From the NCBI GenBank assembly GCA_000444245.1, contig ATSW01001984.1, positions 1 to 20,820 on the forward strand: DNA of 20,820 nucleotides, read 5' to 3'. This document shows positions 18,871 to 20,820 of the stretch, piece by piece (the stretch's first letter is position 1; each line of letters begins with the position of its first letter). This stretch comes from Botryllus schlosseri. Its lineage: Eukaryota > Chordata > Ascidiacea > Stolidobranchia > Styelidae. A program made the position numbers and the translations under genes. Below the pieces are notes generated by a model. That model made no database searches and was not told where the DNA came from. It saw nothing but the letters and a program-made list of their open reading frames with translations.

Positions 18871-20322
18871 AATGCCCCTACACGAGCTACCAAACCAGTT
18901 ATCGAGCTCCCAACCATCGATCTCCTCCTATTCCTACTCCGAAGGGATGGTGTGAACCTCGAAAAAGTTCTGCGTGGACGCGAACCTCATGACGTCGCGA
19001 GACGTCATATTGCTAATTCCGACCATACATTTCAGTGAATTGATATAATTATTATACGATACCTATAGCGACAAATCGGGCCACATTATGCCACAATGGC
19101 GAAGTAGCCTACATACTGATTTTTAACCGTCGCCAAATGTATCAATTCGAGCAATCAAATGATATAGTAATCCCCTAACATCAATATCTTTTGTCGCCTT
19201 GTCAACAATTTCGACGAGGACTTGCTACGGAATATAAGCTTACGCCACGGTCTAGGCTAGACCCGGACAATGTAGGCTATTCATCGTCTGAGTATTGCTA
19301 CATTGATATTGAGCAGAGTGTAAAAACGCTTTCTTTACTTGCTACCAATGTTATCGCATTAACAAGTTATACAGGAGTAGCAAACCACCCCAATCACACG
19401 GATTTGGTTTTTATGATACAATAAACATATTAAATCAGGATGAACCCCATACGCCTTCGAGATTTTTTGCATTAGACAACGTTGTATTCTTTATATGTAT
19501 TTCATTGATTGGTTGAATAAGCATCATTCGCTGACTATCTACAGTGTAGCGTATTTTGCTCTTGGTGTTGTTTGATCTCTGATCAAGCTCACAGCAGAGT
19601 CCCGAAACATTCACAAACGGAAAACTGAATATTTCCAGCAAACCTTTGTAACAAAGCAAGTGAAATTCTAGAGATTGTCAAGGTGCATGCTCGTTTAGTG
19701 TTGATTTTGTGCTGCCGGTACCATAGAGCACCATAATGCTACGAATTGCAACTAAAGATGTTATTATTGCGTCGAAAATTTGTAAAATGTGGGTTCACAG
19801 TGCAGAACCGACCAGGGCTCGCTTGTGAACGTGAGCATCTAAATGCCCGAGGTTCCCTCGCAGAACGCGAACCTGAACCGTACGTTCCCACCATCCCTAC
19901 AGTACACCCCACCAAAAGTTGTCTGGCTCATTGCACAGTCACTACATTGTCGTGTAGATTGATCAACGTTATTGGCAGCCCGAAGAACGTTATGCACGCT
20001 ATGTCAGAGTTCCGTTTTTGAAGATGAATTCTAGGACAGACACAATCATTGAAAATAGTCATACAATGCAATTTATATTCGAAATTACCGTATAAGGTGA
20101 GATGTGGTACCGATGGTTGCAAAAAATTGCAAGATGATCACTGGCCCTCAAATCTTCAGCCGAGAATAGTAGATCTTTTGCTGTCTCACCACTTTGATAC
20201 AAGCTCTTCCTATCGCGGACATTTACATGGATATCCTCGTTTTAATAAAAGATTTATAAACGTTTAAAATTTGTTGCTCGAGCGTATCATCGGTCCCTAC
20301 CAACTGGTGGGTCCAATGGCAC
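18871..20322. other. Unassigned stretch with a CRE-like palindrome
   Basis: No gene that I can support. Open frames at 18,871-19,035, 19,191-19,424, 19,746-20,021 and 20,049-20,267 have no recognisable domains or clean splice borders. ATGACGTC / GACGTCAT (18989-18996 and 19001-19008) is a perfect 8-bp inverted repeat around GCGA and holds two half-CRE cores. Confidence 0.45.
18989..19008. promoter_or_regulatory. Inverted pair of CRE-like TGACGTC half sites
   Basis: ATGACGTC and GACGTCAT face each other across GCGA. TGACGTC is seven-eighths of the CREB/ATF site, so the pair could bind bZIP dimers. With no promoter located nearby, a regulatory role is only a possibility. Confidence 0.2.
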
Positions 20323-20600
20323 CAGGGCCGTAACAGCTCTTCGTCAGGCCCCCCCAAAACTTTGGTCTTGGGCCCCCTATAGGGTTTAAGACCTAACTTC
20401 TGCGGGGCTTCGCCCCCCAGACCCCCCTCCGGCGATACACTGTTTACCGCTATTTAGCATATTCATTGGGGGTTTGTTTAAGGAGTCACATTTTGTCGCC
20501 TAAACGCGCGAAGCGCGGAAAAATTTCTAGAATTCATGTTTGAATCGGTCAGTATGATCGGAAATTGCCTATATTGTTATCAAATTTTATCTTCTCCCTG
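20323..20600 (+). mobile_element. GC-rich repeat terminus, copy 1 (unclassified DNA element)
   Basis: It begins CAGGGCCGTAACAGCTC, then TTCGTCAGGCCCCCC, TTGGTCTTGGGCCCCC, and a GC hairpin GGGGCTTCGCCCC (20404-20416). It continues to a CGCGCGAAGCGCG palindrome near 20506. CAGGGCC ends, homopolymer-rich subterminal blocks and GCGAAGCGC palindromes are common in DNA transposons of invertebrates (hAT-like). No matching inverted end is in the window. The first 60 bp recur in direct orientation at 20701. Confidence 0.5.
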
Positions 20601-20700
20601 CTCACGTAATCAAATTTGCCGGTAGAGCTGAGTGAGGTGTGTTTGAAAAGGTAGGACCACTCGACTACTTATTAAACATCTTCAGGCGTATACCCGTTGG

Positions 20701-20820
20701 CAGGAAGGAAACAGCACCTCGTCAGGCCCCCCAAAAACGTGGGTCTTGGGCTCCCATAGGGTGATAAAACGACCCCCCCCCCCATCACGTTGTTCGCGTT
20801 TGTCACGCAATCATCTGTAC
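20701..20820 (+). mobile_element. GC-rich repeat terminus, copy 2 (cut by window end)
   Basis: CAGGAAGGAAACAGCACCTC, then GTCAGGCCCCCCAAAAA and GGTCTTGGGCTCCCATAGGG, align to copy 1 (26 of the first 32 positions). A run of C (20,772-20,784) sits where copy 1 has GACCCCCC. A segment of about 25 bp of copy 1, including its GC hairpin, appears deleted here. Direct orientation and 378-bp spacing suggest either two tandem insertions or internal repeats of one larger element continuing off the window. Confidence 0.5.

Noticed and set aside
18871-19035. 55 open codons without ATG, just after the hAT element
   Set aside because: All three forward frames are unusually open in part of this GC-richer stretch, there is no clean acceptor, and no domain is recognisable.
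20049-20267. 72-codon frame with RCGTDGCKK, zinc-finger-like at first sight
   Set aside because: Only two cysteines with no matching histidine pair spacing, and no start or splice context.
1-20820. CRISPR arrays, prokaryotic operons, retroviral or other virus-derived elements
   Set aside because: No regularly spaced repeats, no gene-dense coding and no LTR pair, capsid or envelope signature were seen.

Overview
The window reads as metazoan genomic DNA, most likely from an invertebrate or a basal deuterostome. It is AT-rich with no obvious CpG depletion. It has no bacterial gene density or operon structure. It carries GT-AG intron signals, several non-autonomous hAT-type DNA transposons with 8-bp target duplications, and LINE remnants. 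I cannot name the species.

Layout. Positions 1 to about 5,020 hold nothing I can support beyond chance ORFs. 5,023-5,433 (minus) is an old LINE reverse-transcriptase fragment. 5,823-9,073 is a cluster of four hAT-type elements: 5,823-6,128 and 6,259-6,524 with target duplications, 7,892-8,424 rich in GAGTC/GACTC, and 8,540-9,073, which was split by a 5'-truncated LINE (8,598-8,956, minus) that made its own 9-bp duplication. A loose hAT end lies at about 10,262-10,354. 11,811-12,772 is a degraded hAT element bounded by an exact 8-bp duplication, with a LINE-type 3' tail inside it. 13,769-15,592 is a retroposon block: a tRNA-like half joined through a hairpin to a LINE RT C-terminus with a 3'UTR stem-loop and (CT)n tail, then two further AATAAA-(CT)n tails on the same strand, the last abutting a second tRNA-like half in inverted orientation. 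Another hAT end lies at about 14,970.

The one candidate host gene is on the plus strand at 16,430-17,621. A signal-peptide exon ends at a perfect GTAAGT donor. A 100-nt open exon follows, then a possible terminal exon, predicting a secreted protein of about 79 residues that I do not recognise. Its first intron contains a hAT end fragment. A 1.2-kb hAT element (17,648-18,862, near-perfect duplication) sits just downstream, apparently inside an older hAT terminus. The right edge (20,323 onward) holds two direct copies of a GC-rich repeat end, the second cut by the window.

The window is best described as a repeat-rich intergenic region, dominated by non-autonomous hAT elements, around one small putative secreted-protein gene. 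No functional transposase, complete LINE, complete tRNA, CRISPR array or virus-derived element was recognised.
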